Part shown: piece by piece, positions 25,641 to 33,948 of the stretch
Numbering within the stretch: position 1 is the first letter of the stretch
How the letters are laid out: every line of letters begins with the position of its first letter
Assembly (NCBI RefSeq): GCF_012849555.1
Contig: NZ_CP051685.1
Coordinates: forward strand, 4,898,001-4,962,000
DNA: 64,000 nucleotides
Reading direction: 5' to 3'
Source of the DNA: Massilia forsythiae
Lineage (GTDB): Bacteria > Pseudomonadota > Gammaproteobacteria > Burkholderiales > Burkholderiaceae_D
The notes under the pieces: model-generated
What the model was told of the DNA's origin: nothing
The model's database searches: none
Seen by the model: the letters and a program-made list of their open reading frames with translations, nothing else
Made by a program: the position numbers and the translations under genes

Positions 25641-26603
25641 TCGCCCGGCAGCGTCGATGCGCGCGGTGTCCAGTCGATCGAGCAGCAGCGCCGCCGCCAG
25701 CAGGTCGGCCGCGCCGCCGGGCGATACGTGCAGCCGGCGCAGGCGCGCCTCCAGCGCGGCGAAGGCGCGGCGTCCGTTGGGCGCCGCCATGCCGCCGCGC
25801 GCCAAGACCCGCCGCGCGCCCGTCTGCGCCGCATGCAGGGCGGCGGCGCCGCCGCGCGCCAGCAGGCAGGTGTCGTCCAGGCCGGCCATCACCGCCAGCA
25901 GGGCATTCACGCGCGCCTGCGGCTCGGCGTCGCCGCGGGCGCGCGCCGAACGCAGCATCGGCAGCGCGTGCCCGGTCACCGCCGGGAAGCCGGCGCGCGC
26001 CTGGCCGCGGGCGCCACCCACGCCGTGGACGCGGCAGGCCAGCTCGCCCTTGTTGCCGGTGTGCGCCGGCGCGCCGGGATCGTCGATGCGCGCCAGGCGG
26101 CCGGCCAGCCGGGCGATGCCGGTGGCCGTGTCGTGCATTGCGGTCTTGGTAGCCGTCGTCTCGCGGGCGGGGCCGGCGCCGTTGGCGGCACCATGCAGCG
26201 CGTAACGCGCCGCTGCCGTCACCAGCAGGCCCAGCGCCCAGATCGCGCCGCGGTGGGTATTGACGCCGCCGGTGGCCGCCATCATCGCGCCTTCCGCCGC
26301 GCGGCCGATGGCGCCGATGCGGCGCCGCAGCGCGGGCAAGTCGTCGACGGCGGCGCCGGCGCGGGCCATGTCGAGAAAGGCCGGGCGCAGCGCCCACGCC
26401 GAGCGGCACATCAGCATCCAGCGCATGTCGGCGTGGGCGCCGCCGCCGCGCAGGTCGACCAGGCCGGGCTTCGGCGTCAGCAGCGCCTCGTCGACCAGCG
26501 CCGCCACCGCCAGGTCCGCCAGCCGCTCGGCCAGGGCATCGGCCGGCGCGCTGCGCGCCGTTCCGGCGCCGCTCGCCGTGACCATCGGAATCAGCGCCGT
26601 CAT
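25488..26603 (-). CDS. mdcB: Triphosphoribosyl-dephospho-CoA synthase of malonate decarboxylase, C-terminus altered by an inserted element
   Basis: A CitG-like enzyme that makes the prosthetic-group precursor for MdcC from dephospho-CoA and ATP. It has 371 residues. Core motifs are DEALLTPKPGLVDLRGGGAH, GGVNTHRGAIWALGLLV and GHTGNK-type residues in APAHTGNKGELACR. The core ends near residue 321 (LLDRLDTARIDAAG), a normal place for the family. Residues 322-371 and the TAG come from the 158-bp palindromic element and give an unrelated charged tail (RTYPGRE, then DDDDW). The ATG overlaps the mdcA stop (TGATG). It is probably still functional. Confidence 0.9.
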   Translation of the reverse strand: MTALIPMVTASGAGTARSAPADALAERLADLAVAALVDEALLTPKPGLVDLRGGGAHADMRWMLMCRSAWALRPAFLDMARAGAAVDDLPALRRRIGAIGRAAEGAMMAATGGVNTHRGAIWALGLLVTAAARYALHGAANGAGPARETTATKTAMHDTATGIARLAGRLARIDDPGAPAHTGNKGELACRVHGVGGARGQARAGFPAVTGHALPMLRSARARGDAEPQARVNALLAVMAGLDDTCLLARGGAAALHAAQTGARRVLARGGMAAPNGRRAFAALEARLRRLHVSPGGAADLLAAALLLDRLDTARIDAAGRRTYPGREREVDDDDWQARARREEAHGEPCNDEQRGTRLSGASATTGSLLG

Positions 26604-28297
26604 CACCAGCTCCTGAACTTGGCCGGCGGCTGGTACAGCCCGCCCGACCAGTCGACCAGCTCGCCGATGCTCTTGGCCGCCAGCAGCGAGCGCGTGGCCT
26701 CGGCGCGCTGCACGCCGATGTCTTCCGGCAGCGCCACCAGCCCGTCGCGGCGCAGTCGCGCGGTGGCGGCGGGATCGTGGCGCAGGCCGATCGGCGTCAC
26801 CCCGGCCACCGCCGCCAGCATCGCCTTGCGCTCTTCCAGCGAGCGCGCCTTGTACAGGTAGGCGATGCCTTCCTCGGTCAGCACGTGGGTGACGTCGTCG
26901 CCGTAGATCATGATGGGCGCCAGCGGCATGCCGGACGCTTTTCCCACCTCGACCGCGTCGAGCGATTCGACGATGGTCGGCGCGGTGCCGTCCTGGAAGG
27001 TCTCGACCATCTGCACCACCAGCTTCTTGCCGCGCGCCAGCGGGTCGATGCCGCCGCCGTCGGTACCGCCATCCACCAGGTCGAGCCAGGCCGGCGTGGC
27101 GTGGCGGCGGCCGTGCGGATCGTGGCCCATGTTGGGCGCGCCGCCGAAGCCGGTCAGGCGCCCGTGGGTCACGGTCGACGAGTTGCCCAGGCCGTCCATC
27201 TGCAGCGTCGAGCCGATGAACAGGTCGACCGCGTACTGGCCGGCCAGCTGGCAAAAGGCGCGGTTCGAGCGCATCGAGCCGTCGCGCCCGGTGAAGAAGA
27301 TGTCGGGACGCGCCGCGGTGTAAGCTTCCATGCCGAGTTCGGCGCCGAAGCAGTATACGCTCTCGACCCAGCCGGACTCGATCGCCGGGATCAGGGTCGG
27401 GTGCGGGTTCAGCGTCCAGTTGCGGCAGATCTTGTTTTTCAGGCCGAGGCGTGCGCCGTAGGTCGGCAGCAGCAGTTCGATCGCCGCGGTGTTGAAGCCG
27501 ATGCCGTGGTTCAGCGACTGCACCTGGTGGCGCTCGTACACGCCGCGGATCGCCATCATCGCCATCAGCACGTGCACCGGCTTGACCAGGCGCGGGTCGC
27601 GCGTGAACAGCGGCTCGATATAAAACGGTTTATCCGACTGCACCACGAAGTCGATCCACGAGCCCGGCACGTCCACGCGCGGCAGGTCCTGCGGGTCGTC
27701 GACGATCTGGTTGACCTGGGCGATCACGATGCCGTCGCGGAAGGCCGCCGCTTCCACCAGCGCCGGCGTGTCCTCGGTGCTGGGACCGGTGTACAGGTTG
27801 CCGGCGCGGTCGGCCTTGTAGCCGGCCACCATCACCACGTTCGGCGCCAGGTCGACGTACAGGCGCGCATACAGCTCGATGTAGGTGTGCAGCGCGCCGA
27901 CCTGCAGGGTACCGTCCTGCAGGAACTGCGAGATGCGCAGGCTCTGCGCGCCGGCATAGGCGAAATCCAGCTTGCTGGCGATGCCGCGCTCGAACAGGTC
28001 CAGGTGTTCCGGCAGGCTGACGCTGGGCATGATCATGTGCAGCCGGTTGACCCGCTCGGGATCGACCCGCACCAGCGCGCGCGCCAGGAAGTCGGCCTGC
28101 TTCTGGTTGTTCCCCTCCAGGACCACGCGGTCGCCGCTGACCACCAGCGATTCCAGCGCTTCGGCCAGGCGGTCGGCGGGCAGGACCGCGCCGTCGGCCA
28201 GGTGGCGCACCGCGTCCAGGCGCCGGCGCTTTTCCTGGCGCCGGGTGTCCCAGCGGCGCGCCGGGGCCGCCGCTTGCGCGGGGTTCGAGCTTCCCAT
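26603..28297 (-). CDS. mdcA: Malonate decarboxylase alpha subunit (acetyl-S-ACP:malonate ACP transferase)
   Basis: It exchanges the acetyl group on MdcC for malonate, releasing acetate. It has 564 residues, the usual length, with a CoA-transferase-like fold. Typical stretches are VVLEGNNQKQADFLARALVR, HMIMPSVSLPEHLDLFERG, GSSTVTHGRLTGFGGAPNM-like sequence (NSSTVTHGRLTGFGGAPNMG) and APIMIYGDDVTHVLTEEG. The start at 28297 follows AAAGGAG; a longer reading to 28357 lacks support. It is the first gene of the nine-gene malonate operon and diverges from mdcR. Confidence 0.95.
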   Translation of the reverse strand: MGSSNPAQAAAPARRWDTRRQEKRRRLDAVRHLADGAVLPADRLAEALESLVVSGDRVVLEGNNQKQADFLARALVRVDPERVNRLHMIMPSVSLPEHLDLFERGIASKLDFAYAGAQSLRISQFLQDGTLQVGALHTYIELYARLYVDLAPNVVMVAGYKADRAGNLYTGPSTEDTPALVEAAAFRDGIVIAQVNQIVDDPQDLPRVDVPGSWIDFVVQSDKPFYIEPLFTRDPRLVKPVHVLMAMMAIRGVYERHQVQSLNHGIGFNTAAIELLLPTYGARLGLKNKICRNWTLNPHPTLIPAIESGWVESVYCFGAELGMEAYTAARPDIFFTGRDGSMRSNRAFCQLAGQYAVDLFIGSTLQMDGLGNSSTVTHGRLTGFGGAPNMGHDPHGRRHATPAWLDLVDGGTDGGGIDPLARGKKLVVQMVETFQDGTAPTIVESLDAVEVGKASGMPLAPIMIYGDDVTHVLTEEGIAYLYKARSLEERKAMLAAVAGVTPIGLRHDPAATARLRRDGLVALPEDIGVQRAEATRSLLAAKSIGELVDWSGGLYQPPAKFRSW

Positions 28298-28374
28298 GTT
28301 GTCTCCTTTGTATGCAGCGTGTGATGCCAGCATAGGAAGCGGCGATGCCGGTTTCAATCAACGCGGCGCGCGAA

Positions 28375-28394
28375 CGTTTACTCTGAGGCTAACG
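28375..28394. promoter_or_regulatory. Candidate MdcR (LysR-type) binding site between mdcA and mdcR
   Basis: The 137-base divergent region contains a 20-bp interrupted palindrome, CGTT (28375-28378) facing AACG (28391-28394), around a T-N11-A-like core. It lies about 80 bases upstream of mdcA and 40 upstream of mdcR. LysR regulators usually bind such sites in the gap they share with their target. The assignment is inference. Confidence 0.35.
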
Positions 28395-28434
28395 GTTGCG
28401 GTAATCTCGACGCTGCTCACACTCTGGAACCGCC

Positions 28435-29367
28435 ATGATCGACGAAGAAATCACGCTGAAAAAACTCGAGGTGTTCCTGGCCTTCATGCGCCTGCACAGC
28501 CTGGCGCGCGTGTCCGAGGAAGTCGGGCAGAGCACGGTCAGCGTGCACCGCGCGCTGCATTCGCTGGAAGAAGGCTTGCGCTGTCCGCTGTTCCGGCGCG
28601 AGGGGCGCAACCTGGCGCCGCTGCCGGCCGCCTTCGTGTTCGCCAGGCACGTCCAGCGCGCGGTGGCCGAGACCGAGGAAGGCATCCGCCAGGCGCGCGA
28701 ACTGGCCGGCGTGGAAGGCCGGCGCCTCAAGATAGGCTCGCTGTATTCGCTGACGCTGCGCTGCATTCCGCAACTGCTGATGGGCTTGAAGCTGCGCCGC
28801 CCGGAACTGCAGGTGGACCTCACGCTGGGCTCGAACCAGGAATTGCAGCAGGGGCTGGAAGAAGGTCGGCTGGACGCGATCGTGATCGGCCTGCAGGCGC
28901 CGCTCGACGAGGCGCGCGCCGATGCGCGTTTCCTGAACGTGCCGCTGTTCGAGGACGAGGTGCGCCTGGCCGCGCCGCTCGGCTCGCCGTACGCCGGCCG
29001 CGACCACGTCGACCTGCGCGACCTGCGCGGCGAAAAGTTCATTACCCTGGGCAGCGGCTTCGTCACCGCCCACAGCTTCGACCACGCGTTCCAGCAGGCC
29101 GGCTACGTGCCGGAGACCGTCCTGCGCGTGAGCGACATCTTTTCGCTGATCAACCTGGTGGCCGGCGGCATGGGCTACAGCCTGCTGCCCGGCCGCGTGG
29201 CCGGCTTCAGCAGCCGCATCGACCTGATCCCGCTGGATGCGCGCTATGCGTCGCGCCAGGCGATCACGCTGCTGCTGTCGACGGCGCGCGAGCGCGATCC
29301 GAATTTGCTCGCGCTGGCGGCGGAGTGCCGGATGTATGGGGTGAAGCGGGAGGCGTTGCCGGGGTGA
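28435..29367 (+). CDS. mdcR: LysR-type regulator of malonate utilisation
   Basis: A 310-residue LysR regulator. The N-terminal winged HTH has LKKLEVFLAFMRLHSLARVS and QSTVSVHRALHSLEEGLRCP, followed by FRREGRNLAPLPA. The effector domain covers about residues 95-300, with LKIGSLYSLTLRCIPQLLMG at its start and GGMGYSLLPGRVAGFS near the end. It diverges from mdcA as MdcR does in known malonate clusters, so it probably activates the operon in response to malonate. Its own control is likely through the shared gap. Confidence 0.92.
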   Translation: MIDEEITLKKLEVFLAFMRLHSLARVSEEVGQSTVSVHRALHSLEEGLRCPLFRREGRNLAPLPAAFVFARHVQRAVAETEEGIRQARELAGVEGRRLKIGSLYSLTLRCIPQLLMGLKLRRPELQVDLTLGSNQELQQGLEEGRLDAIVIGLQAPLDEARADARFLNVPLFEDEVRLAAPLGSPYAGRDHVDLRDLRGEKFITLGSGFVTAHSFDHAFQQAGYVPETVLRVSDIFSLINLVAGGMGYSLLPGRVAGFSSRIDLIPLDARYASRQAITLLLSTARERDPNLLALAAECRMYGVKREALPG

Positions 29368-29496
29368 CGGCGACTTCGGGGTGTCGACCGGCGCGTTGGC
29401 GGTGGGGTGCGGCGGCTTGCGCGTTCAAGGGACGGTCGCGCGACGATGTGCGGGCCTTGGGACCAGACCGACGGTTCGCGCGACGAGCGCCATCGG

Positions 29497-30087
29497 CTAT
29501 CGGGAAGCCGGATAGGGAGCGCAGCCGTCGACTTCGGCCAGGAACCCCTGCGCCAGATACCCCGGAATCTTGCCGAATTCCCCCAGGATGCGCGCCCGGA
29601 ACGCCTCGTCCTCGTGCCAGCGCGCGGCCGGCACGCCGAAATAGTTCACGGCGCACAGCGACATGCGCAAGCCCGGCCAGTGGCGCTGCATGGTCATCAG
29701 GTAGCGCCGCGCCGAGCAGACCTTGCCGATCAGGACCACGCTGCGGATGGCGGCGAGATCGGTGGCGGCAGCCACCGCGGCGCGGCCGAAGCGCACGTTC
29801 TCGCCGGTGTTGGTGGCGGCGCTTTCCAGGATCAGGGCGGACTCGGGCATGCCGAGCCGCAGCAGCCGTCCGGCGATGACCTCGGCCTCGGCTTGGGCGA
29901 TGCCGGCGGTCGCCCCGCCAGAGACCAGCAGGCGCCCGAACATGCCCTCGTTCCAGAGCGAGATGGCCGCTTCGCAGAACGCGTCCACGCCGTGGCGCGT
30001 GCCGAACAGGAAGCCGAGGTCCGACGGCGCCGGCGGAAAGGCCGGCATCATGTAGTCGGCGATGCGCTGCAGGTCGGCGTCCGGCAT
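29497..30087 (-). CDS. YdcF/DUF218 family protein (ElyC/SanA/YdcF)
   Basis: A 196-residue protein with the DUF218 pattern. The first strand reads SDLGFLFGTRH. LLVSGGATAGIAQAEAEVIA carries the conserved SGG and Glu. LILESAATNTGENVRFGR matches the family's E-x-x-A-x-x-T-x-E-N motif, and VVLIGKVCSARRYLMTMQRH is the last conserved part. No signal peptide is visible, unlike SanA/ElyC, so it is probably cytosolic like E. coli YdcF, which binds AdoMet. The substrate is unknown. In the gap before it (29368-29496) a GACGGT-CGCGCGACGA motif occurs twice. Confidence 0.85.
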   Translation of the reverse strand: MPDADLQRIADYMMPAFPPAPSDLGFLFGTRHGVDAFCEAAISLWNEGMFGRLLVSGGATAGIAQAEAEVIAGRLLRLGMPESALILESAATNTGENVRFGRAAVAAATDLAAIRSVVLIGKVCSARRYLMTMQRHWPGLRMSLCAVNYFGVPAARWHEDEAFRARILGEFGKIPGYLAQGFLAEVDGCAPYPASR

Positions 30088-30160
30088 GGGTTCCTCGGTG
30101 TTCGGTCGGTCGGCCGACGATGTCAGCCGATGATAACAGTACCGGTCCTTGCCGGGTGAA

Positions 30161-30943
30161 TCAGGCGCGGCGGCGCCGCCGTGCGACCAGCAGGCCGCCC
30201 AGGCCGATCGCCAGCAGCGCCGCGCTGCCCGGTGCCGGCACCACCGTGGTCACGCCTTCGATCACGTCGTTCTGGCAGGTCTCGCCCCAGTGCATCGCGA
30301 ACGAGCTGTAGTTCAGCAGTTCGGACGAGGCCAGGTTGATGGTGAAGGTCAGCGCCTTGTCGGCGGTGACCGACCAGGTGCCGGTCAGGCCGGTGTCCTT
30401 GACCGTCTTCGAGGCCGTGTTCACCGCGGTGGCCTGGCCGTTGCGGTAATAGCAGGCGCTGCCGAGCGCGCAGCTCATGAAGGATTCCGAATTCTTGATG
30501 TTGGCGGCGTTGGTGGCGCCGTTCAGCTGGTACAGCTTGAAGGTGCCGCCGGTGTTGCTCCAGCGGTTGTCCAGGCTGAAGCCGTAGTCCCACAGCGTGC
30601 CGTTGGACGCGTTGTCCTTTTCGTGGTGGCTGTCGGTGCCGTACGGGTTCCAGGTGTCGGCCAGGAACACGTCGCCGTAGCCGATGCCGTTGCGCGCCTG
30701 GGTCGATTCGACGCCGGCGTGGCCGGCGAAGCTGGTGGCGATGGCGATCGTCAGCACGGTGCCGGCGCGGGTGATGGTGGCGCCCTGGATGTCGTAGACG
30801 CTGCCGCCGATGACGTCGCCCAGGTTGTGGCTGTCCGAGCCCCAGTAGGCGTTGACGCCGACGTCGCTGATGCCGCCGGCCTGGGCCGAAGCGCCGGCCA
30901 GGCAGGCGAGGGTGGCGCAAGCGAACTTGATCGTGTGTTTCAA
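30161..30943 (-). CDS. PEP-CTERM sorting domain-containing exported protein
   Basis: A 260-residue secreted protein predicted to be processed by an exosortase and delivered to the surface or exopolysaccharide matrix. A signal peptide ends at ASAQA-GG. The mature part is Gly/Asn/Ser/Thr-rich (AYWGSDSHNLGDVIGGSVYD). The C-terminus has the sorting signal VPAPGSAALLAIGLGG followed by LLVARRRRRA; the tripeptide here is PAP, not PEP. The start is taken as TTG at 30943 after GGGGGA. The upstream ATGs (31000, 30988) lie in or before the sigma-54 promoter and could not be transcribed from it. The ligand or role is unknown. Confidence 0.85.
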   Translation of the reverse strand: MKHTIKFACATLACLAGASAQAGGISDVGVNAYWGSDSHNLGDVIGGSVYDIQGATITRAGTVLTIAIATSFAGHAGVESTQARNGIGYGDVFLADTWNPYGTDSHHEKDNASNGTLWDYGFSLDNRWSNTGGTFKLYQLNGATNAANIKNSESFMSCALGSACYYRNGQATAVNTASKTVKDTGLTGTWSVTADKALTFTINLASSELLNYSSFAMHWGETCQNDVIEGVTTVVPAPGSAALLAIGLGGLLVARRRRRA

Positions 30944-30984
30944 GGAATCCCCCGGAACGTATGGAAACAATATTTTTGTGTACG

Positions 30985-30999
30985 GCATGACATATGCCA
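30985..30999 (-). promoter_or_regulatory. Sigma-54 promoter of the PEP-CTERM gene
   Basis: On the minus strand TGGCATATGTCATGC gives GG-N10-GC in exactly the -24/-12 arrangement. The expected start of transcription is near 30974, about 30 bases before the TTG start codon. PEP-CTERM genes are known to be controlled by the PrsK/PrsR two-component pair, and PrsR is a sigma-54 activator. The match is therefore meaningful, although not tested. Confidence 0.65.
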
Positions 31000-31024
31000 T
31001 GAGTAAACGTTAATTATAAATCAG

Positions 31025-31066
31025 TTACTTGATGTTTTATCACATTCATTCAAGTAATTTTACTTG
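31025..31066. promoter_or_regulatory. Palindromic upstream activator site candidate
   Basis: A perfect 16-bp palindrome CAAGTAA-TT-TTACTTG covers 31051-31066. A further TTACTTG half-site is at 31025-31031. The palindrome centre is about 84 bases upstream of the predicted sigma-54 transcription start, a usual distance for an enhancer-binding activator such as PrsR. It also lies 74 bases upstream of prsT. Confidence 0.5.
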
Positions 31067-31139
31067 CATGATGGATAGTTTAAGGTTGACAATGCATGAC
31101 CTGCGTTGCAACCCGAAGCGCCTGCCGGCGCGCCCATCC

Positions 31140-33932
31140 ATGTCCACTCGTCCTTTCACGCGCCACGGCGCTGTCCGCTGCGCGCCACTCTTGCTGGCGC
31201 TGGTCCTGTCCGCCTGCGCCAACCAGTCCGGCGACGAGCTGCGCGCCCAGGCGCGCGACCTGGCCGCCAAGGGCGACTACAAGGGCGCGGTGATCACCCT
31301 GAAGAACGCCACCGAGAGCGATCCGCACAACGCCGCTACCCGTTACCTGCTGGCGCGCACCTACATCGAGACCGGCGACTCGCTGCCGGCGGAAAAGGAA
31401 GCGCGCCTGGCCGTGCGCGAGGGCTATGCGCGCGCCCCTGCGGTGGCGGTGCTGGGCCGCGCGCTGATCCTGCAGGGCGAGTTCCGCAAGGCGCTCGAGC
31501 TGACCGCGGACCAGGCCTACGAAAAGGACGTGCTGCCGGTGCGCGCCGACGCCTTCCTGGCGCTGGGCGAGCGCGGCAAGGCGCGCGACATGTTCACCCA
31601 GGCGCTGCGCATCGATCCCGGTAGCGCCGAGGCGCAGATCGGACTCGGCCGCATCGCCTACCTGGACGGCGACGTCGCCGCGGCCCATGCCCACGCGGCG
31701 CGCGTGCTGAAGGCGCAGCCGCGCAGCGCCGAGGCGCTGATGTTCGAGGCCGACCTGCTGCGCGCCGAAAAGCGCCACGACGAGGCCTTCGCCACCTACG
31801 ACAAGGTGGTGGCGATCGTCCCGCAGCACCGCTCGGCGCACATCGAAAAGGCCTATATGGCGGTCGGCCTGGGACGCTACGACCTGGCGCAGGCCGAGCT
31901 GAACGCCGCATCCAGGCTGGCGCCGGGCAGCGTGCTGGTGGTGTACACCCAGGCGCTGCTCGACTATTCGCGCGGGCGTCCGGAAGCGGCGCGCGATTCG
32001 CTGCACAAGGTGCTGCGGGCGGCGCCCGAGCACATGCCGAGCGTGCTGCTGGCGGGCGCGGTCAGCCTCAAGCTCGGTTCCGACTACCTGGCGGAACACC
32101 ACTTGCGCCACTACCTGGAAGTCCACCCGGACAACGTCGCCGCCCGAAAGATGCTGGCCACGGCGCTGCTGGGCACCGGCCACGGCCAGCAGGCCATGGG
32201 CGTGCTGGAGCCGGCCCTGAAGGCGTCCGGCAAGGACGTCGAGCTGCTGTCGATCGCCGGCCAGACCCACCTGCAGGCGGGACGCTTCGAGCGCGCGGTC
32301 GACCTGTTCGGCCAGGCCAGCGCGCTCGATCCGTCCTCGGCCGGGCTACGCACCTCGCTCGGCCTGAGCCGGCTGGGGCAGGGCGACAATACGCAGGCGG
32401 TGCGCGAGCTGCTAGCCGCCACCGAACTGGATCGCGGCTCGGCCGAGGCGGCGGTGGCGCTGATCCGCACCGAGTTGCAGCTGGAGCACCTGGACGGCGC
32501 GCTGCGCGCCGCCGAAGCGCTGCAGCGGGTGCAGCCGTCCAATGCGGTGGCCTGGGAATTGCTGGGCCGCGCCCATGCCGCGCGCCGGGAATGGGCGCCG
32601 GCGCGCGCGGCATTCCAGCGCGCGCTGGCGCTGGCGCCGTCGCATTACCCGGCGGCGGCCGGCCTGGCCCAGCTGGCCCTGCGCGACGGCGCCTCCAAAG
32701 AGGACGGCAAGCGCGGCGCCGAGGCTGCGCGCCGCGAACTGCTCGACTTCCTGGAGCACAATCCGCGCAGCGTCGACGCCATGACCGCGCTGTCGACGCT
32801 GGCCGCCGGGCAGCGCCAGGAACAGGACGCCACGCGCTGGCTGCAGCGCGCCGCCGCGCTCGACCCGGCCGCGGTCGGCCCGGCGGTGAACCTGATCGCG
32901 CAATACCTGCGCACCAGCCAGCCGGAACCGGCGCTGAACCTGGCGCGCACGCTGCAGGTGGCCAACCCGGAAAACGCCGACCTGCTCGACCTGCTCGGCA
33001 AGAGCCAGCTGGCCAACGGCCTGATCAAGGAGGCGCTGCGCAGCTACAAGAGCCTGCAGGCGGCGCTGCCGCGCTCGGCCCAGGTGCTGATGCAGGTGGC
33101 GGCGCTGCAGCTGTTACTGGGCAATCCGGGCCAGGCCGAGGCCGACCTCAAGGGCGTGCTGGCGATGCAGCCGGACTTTCCGTCGGCCCAGGTGGAACTG
33201 GCCGAAATCCACGTGCGCAAGGGCCAGCCCGACCTGGCGCTGATCATCGCCGAACGCATGCAGCGCCAGCATCCGCGCGGCGCCGCCGGCTTCCAGCTGC
33301 AGGGCGACGTGCTGATGGCCAAGCGCCAGCCGGCCGAGGCGCTGGCCGCCTACGAGCGCGCCTATGCGCTTAATCCCGGCAGCGAGCTGGTGATCAAGAG
33401 CGACAACGCGCTGCGCCAGGCCGGACGCGCCGACGAGGCGGGACAGCGCCTGGAGCGCTGGCTGGCGGCGCATCCGGACGACCTGCGCGCGCTGGCCTAC
33501 CGCGCCCAGACCTGGATGGCGGCGCGCGAGTTCCGCCGCGCCGCCGGCCAGCTGGAAGCGGTGCTGGCGCGCCAGCCGCGCAATGTGGTCGTGCGCAACA
33601 ACCTGGCGCTGGCCTACCAGGAACTGGGCGATGCGCGCGCGCTGGCCACCGCCGAGGCGGCGCTCAAGGATGCCGGCGAACAGGCCGACGTGATGGACAC
33701 GCTGGCCTGGATCCTGGTCGGGCAGGGCGACACCGGGCGCGCGCTGCCGCTGCTGTACAAGGCGCGCGCGCTGTCGCCCAAGGCGCGCGACATCCGCTTC
33801 CACCTGGCGGCGGCGCTGGACAAGGCCGGCGAAAAGGCGGCGGCGCGCAAGGAGCTGGAAAGCCTGGCCACCGGCGACATGCGCTTCGCGCAGGCCGACG
33901 ACGCGCGCAAGCTGCTGGAGCGATTGAGGTAG
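31140..33932 (+). CDS. prsT: PEP-CTERM system TPR-repeat lipoprotein PrsT
   Basis: A 930-residue periplasmic lipoprotein made almost wholly of TPR repeats. It belongs to the family found beside exosortase/PEP-CTERM and exopolysaccharide genes. The start at 31140 gives a good lipoprotein signal: basic n-region, then APLLLALVLSACA with lipidated Cys26. Some twenty or more TPR units follow, for example AAKGDYKGAVITLKNATESD and EALAAYERAYALNPGS. An in-frame upstream reading adds 37 residues but spoils the signal peptide. Its TAG stop lies in a half copy of the GTAGGGTGG element. It shares its upstream region with the divergent PEP-CTERM gene; no exosortase is in the window. Confidence 0.88.
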   Translation: MSTRPFTRHGAVRCAPLLLALVLSACANQSGDELRAQARDLAAKGDYKGAVITLKNATESDPHNAATRYLLARTYIETGDSLPAEKEARLAVREGYARAPAVAVLGRALILQGEFRKALELTADQAYEKDVLPVRADAFLALGERGKARDMFTQALRIDPGSAEAQIGLGRIAYLDGDVAAAHAHAARVLKAQPRSAEALMFEADLLRAEKRHDEAFATYDKVVAIVPQHRSAHIEKAYMAVGLGRYDLAQAELNAASRLAPGSVLVVYTQALLDYSRGRPEAARDSLHKVLRAAPEHMPSVLLAGAVSLKLGSDYLAEHHLRHYLEVHPDNVAARKMLATALLGTGHGQQAMGVLEPALKASGKDVELLSIAGQTHLQAGRFERAVDLFGQASALDPSSAGLRTSLGLSRLGQGDNTQAVRELLAATELDRGSAEAAVALIRTELQLEHLDGALRAAEALQRVQPSNAVAWELLGRAHAARREWAPARAAFQRALALAPSHYPAAAGLAQLALRDGASKEDGKRGAEAARRELLDFLEHNPRSVDAMTALSTLAAGQRQEQDATRWLQRAAALDPAAVGPAVNLIAQYLRTSQPEPALNLARTLQVANPENADLLDLLGKSQLANGLIKEALRSYKSLQAALPRSAQVLMQVAALQLLLGNPGQAEADLKGVLAMQPDFPSAQVELAEIHVRKGQPDLALIIAERMQRQHPRGAAGFQLQGDVLMAKRQPAEALAAYERAYALNPGSELVIKSDNALRQAGRADEAGQRLERWLAAHPDDLRALAYRAQTWMAAREFRRAAGQLEAVLARQPRNVVVRNNLALAYQELGDARALATAEAALKDAGEQADVMDTLAWILVGQGDTGRALPLLYKARALSPKARDIRFHLAAALDKAGEKAAARKELESLATGDMRFAQADDARKLLERLR

Positions 33933-33940
33933 GGTGGACG
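33929..33940. repeat. Half copy of the GTAGGGTGG element at the prsT stop
   Basis: The 12-mer GTAGGGTGGACG is identical to 10454-10465. Its TAG (33930-33932) is the prsT stop codon. No matching right arm lies nearby, so this is a half element or a remnant. Confidence 0.4.
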
Positions 33941-33948
33941 TGTAATCG

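Noticed and set aside
30944..31000. Longer PEP-CTERM protein starting at ATG 31000
   Set aside because: The added residues overlap the sigma-54 promoter and destroy the signal peptide; TTG at 30943 has a ribosome site.
31086..31114. Sigma-70 promoter for prsT from the perfect TTGACA at 31086
   Set aside because: No acceptable -10 sequence at 16-18 bases spacing.
31029..31139. Longer PrsT starting upstream at 31029
   Set aside because: The extra 37 residues are not a signal sequence and would bury the lipobox; ATG at 31140 gives a normal lipoprotein signal.
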